From assembly GCF_026213295.1 (NCBI RefSeq), contig NC_079419.1:12643001-12707000 (forward strand): a stretch of 64,000 nucleotides of DNA, in the 5' to 3' direction. Under the pieces are notes generated by a model. That model had not been told where the DNA came from, did not search any database, and was given only the letters and a program-made list of their open reading frames with translations. This document shows, piece after piece, positions 63,240 to 64,000 of the stretch; position 1 is the stretch's first letter; each line of letters starts with the position of its first letter. This stretch comes from Gadus chalcogrammus (Eukaryota > Chordata > Actinopteri > Gadiformes > Gadidae). A program made the translations under genes and the position numbers.

Positions 63240-64000
63240 CTATCTCTCACCCTGACAGCCTTAAGGGGGGTTACGCAAGACTGTTGTTTATTGATTAAAG
63301 TTCAGCTTTCAATACAATAATCCCCACCAGATTTGGTGATAAACTGATTGTACTAGGCCTGAATTAACCACTGTGTGCCTCAGGGTGTGGTCAGGGTGGG
63401 TAGACACACCTCCAACCCCCTCATCCTGACCAAAGGATCCCCACAGGGTTACGTCCTCAGCCCGCTACTGAACTCTCTGTAGACACACGACTGTGTGGCC
63501 AGGTCCAGCACTGACTCCATCATCAAGTTTGTGGATGACACAGTAGTGGTGGGTCTGATCTCTGACAACGCCGAGAAAGCCAACCTGGATGAGGTGGCGG
63601 ACCTGACACTCTGGTGTCAGGAGAACTGCCTCTTCAAAAATGTCACAAAGACCAAGGAGATTATTGTGGATTTTAGGAAAGTACAACAACTGAGGATGTA
63701 TGCGTCAATGTGGATTAATGGGACTACCATGGATAGGGTGAGCAGTTTTTAAAACCTGGGAGACAACATCACAGAGGATCTGACATGGTCAACACTCATT
63801 GACACATTGGTGAGAAAGGCAAGGCAGCGCATATACTACCTCAGGCAGAAGAGGAAATTCAGTGTCTCCCTGGGGATCCTCAGATCCTTCTACTCTGGAG
63901 CTGTGGAGAGCATCCTGACACGCAGCATCACTGCCTGGTTTGGCAATAGTACTGCCCAGGACAGGAGGGCTCTGCAGAGAGTAGAAAGATCTAATAGAGT
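63240..64000 (+). mobile_element. L2-type LINE reverse transcriptase remnant
   Basis: The plus strand reads broken pieces of a reverse transcriptase. Near 63280 it resembles 'SSAFNTIIPT'. At 63495 onwards it gives SSTDSIIKFVDDTVVVGLIS, with the catalytic F-x-D-D motif as FVDD, then LTLWCQENCLFKNVTKTKE. After the stop at 63749 it reads KARQRIYYLRQKRKF and SITAWFG. Stop codons and shifts show decay. The order and words match L2/CR1-type fish LINEs. The element continues past the window end. Confidence 0.85.

Overview
The window is nuclear DNA of a ray-finned fish. The evidence is vertebrate protein-coding genes with GT-AG introns, fish-type SINEs, LINEs, hAT, Harbinger and TTAA-flanked MITEs, and very many long, pure dinucleotide repeats. 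That repeat density recalls gadiform (cod-like) genomes, but the species is inferred, not shown. Nothing bacterial, no CRISPR array and no plasmid-like system is present.

Six genes can be reconstructed exon by exon; the joined exon phases keep each frame open from start to stop. (1) lhx8-like LIM-homeobox gene, plus strand, 9780-12859, 332 aa. (2) bpnt2 (impad1), minus strand, 20897-16324, 345 aa, the Golgi PAP phosphatase. (3) dars2, minus strand, 28377-22064, 659 aa, mitochondrial aspartyl-tRNA synthetase. (4) cenpl, plus strand, 30215-32741, 350 aa, a centromere protein head-to-head with dars2. (5) klhl20, minus strand, 44855-36225, 609 aa, a BTB-BACK-Kelch Cullin-3 adaptor. (6) A tandem trypsin-fold gene, minus strand, 62874-50387, 570 aa, with a signal peptide and a GPI-type tail. 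dars2, cenpl and klhl20 also lie together in human 1q25, so this is a conserved block. lhx8 and bpnt2 are not part of that human block.

The rest is mostly repeats. A decayed LINE end opens the window (1-623) and an L2-type reverse transcriptase remnant closes it (63240-64000). Four non-autonomous hAT elements have recognisable target duplications (29365-30071, 38084-38618, 39534-39869, 48795-49131). A fifth (46491-47104) still carries a transposase start peptide. TTAA-flanked foldback MITEs sit at 31357-31647, 34107-34214 and 52331-52975, with a scrambled relative of the last at 61680-62460. There is a 548-bp foldback at 54439-54986 and two Harbinger-like MITEs. A THAP-domain exon with a promoter-like upstream block lies at 47840-48250.

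The observations most worth checking are these. The tandem protease looks catalytically dead in both domains: Ser195 is Cys in domain 1, and His57 and Ser195 are both lost in domain 2. A hAT insertion ends about 140 bp before the cenpl start codon, inside the shared dars2/cenpl promoter. Two perfect hairpins stand back to back in klhl20 intron 1. Splice sites in several genes are built from, or abut, pure microsatellites. I see no clear novel multi-gene system.
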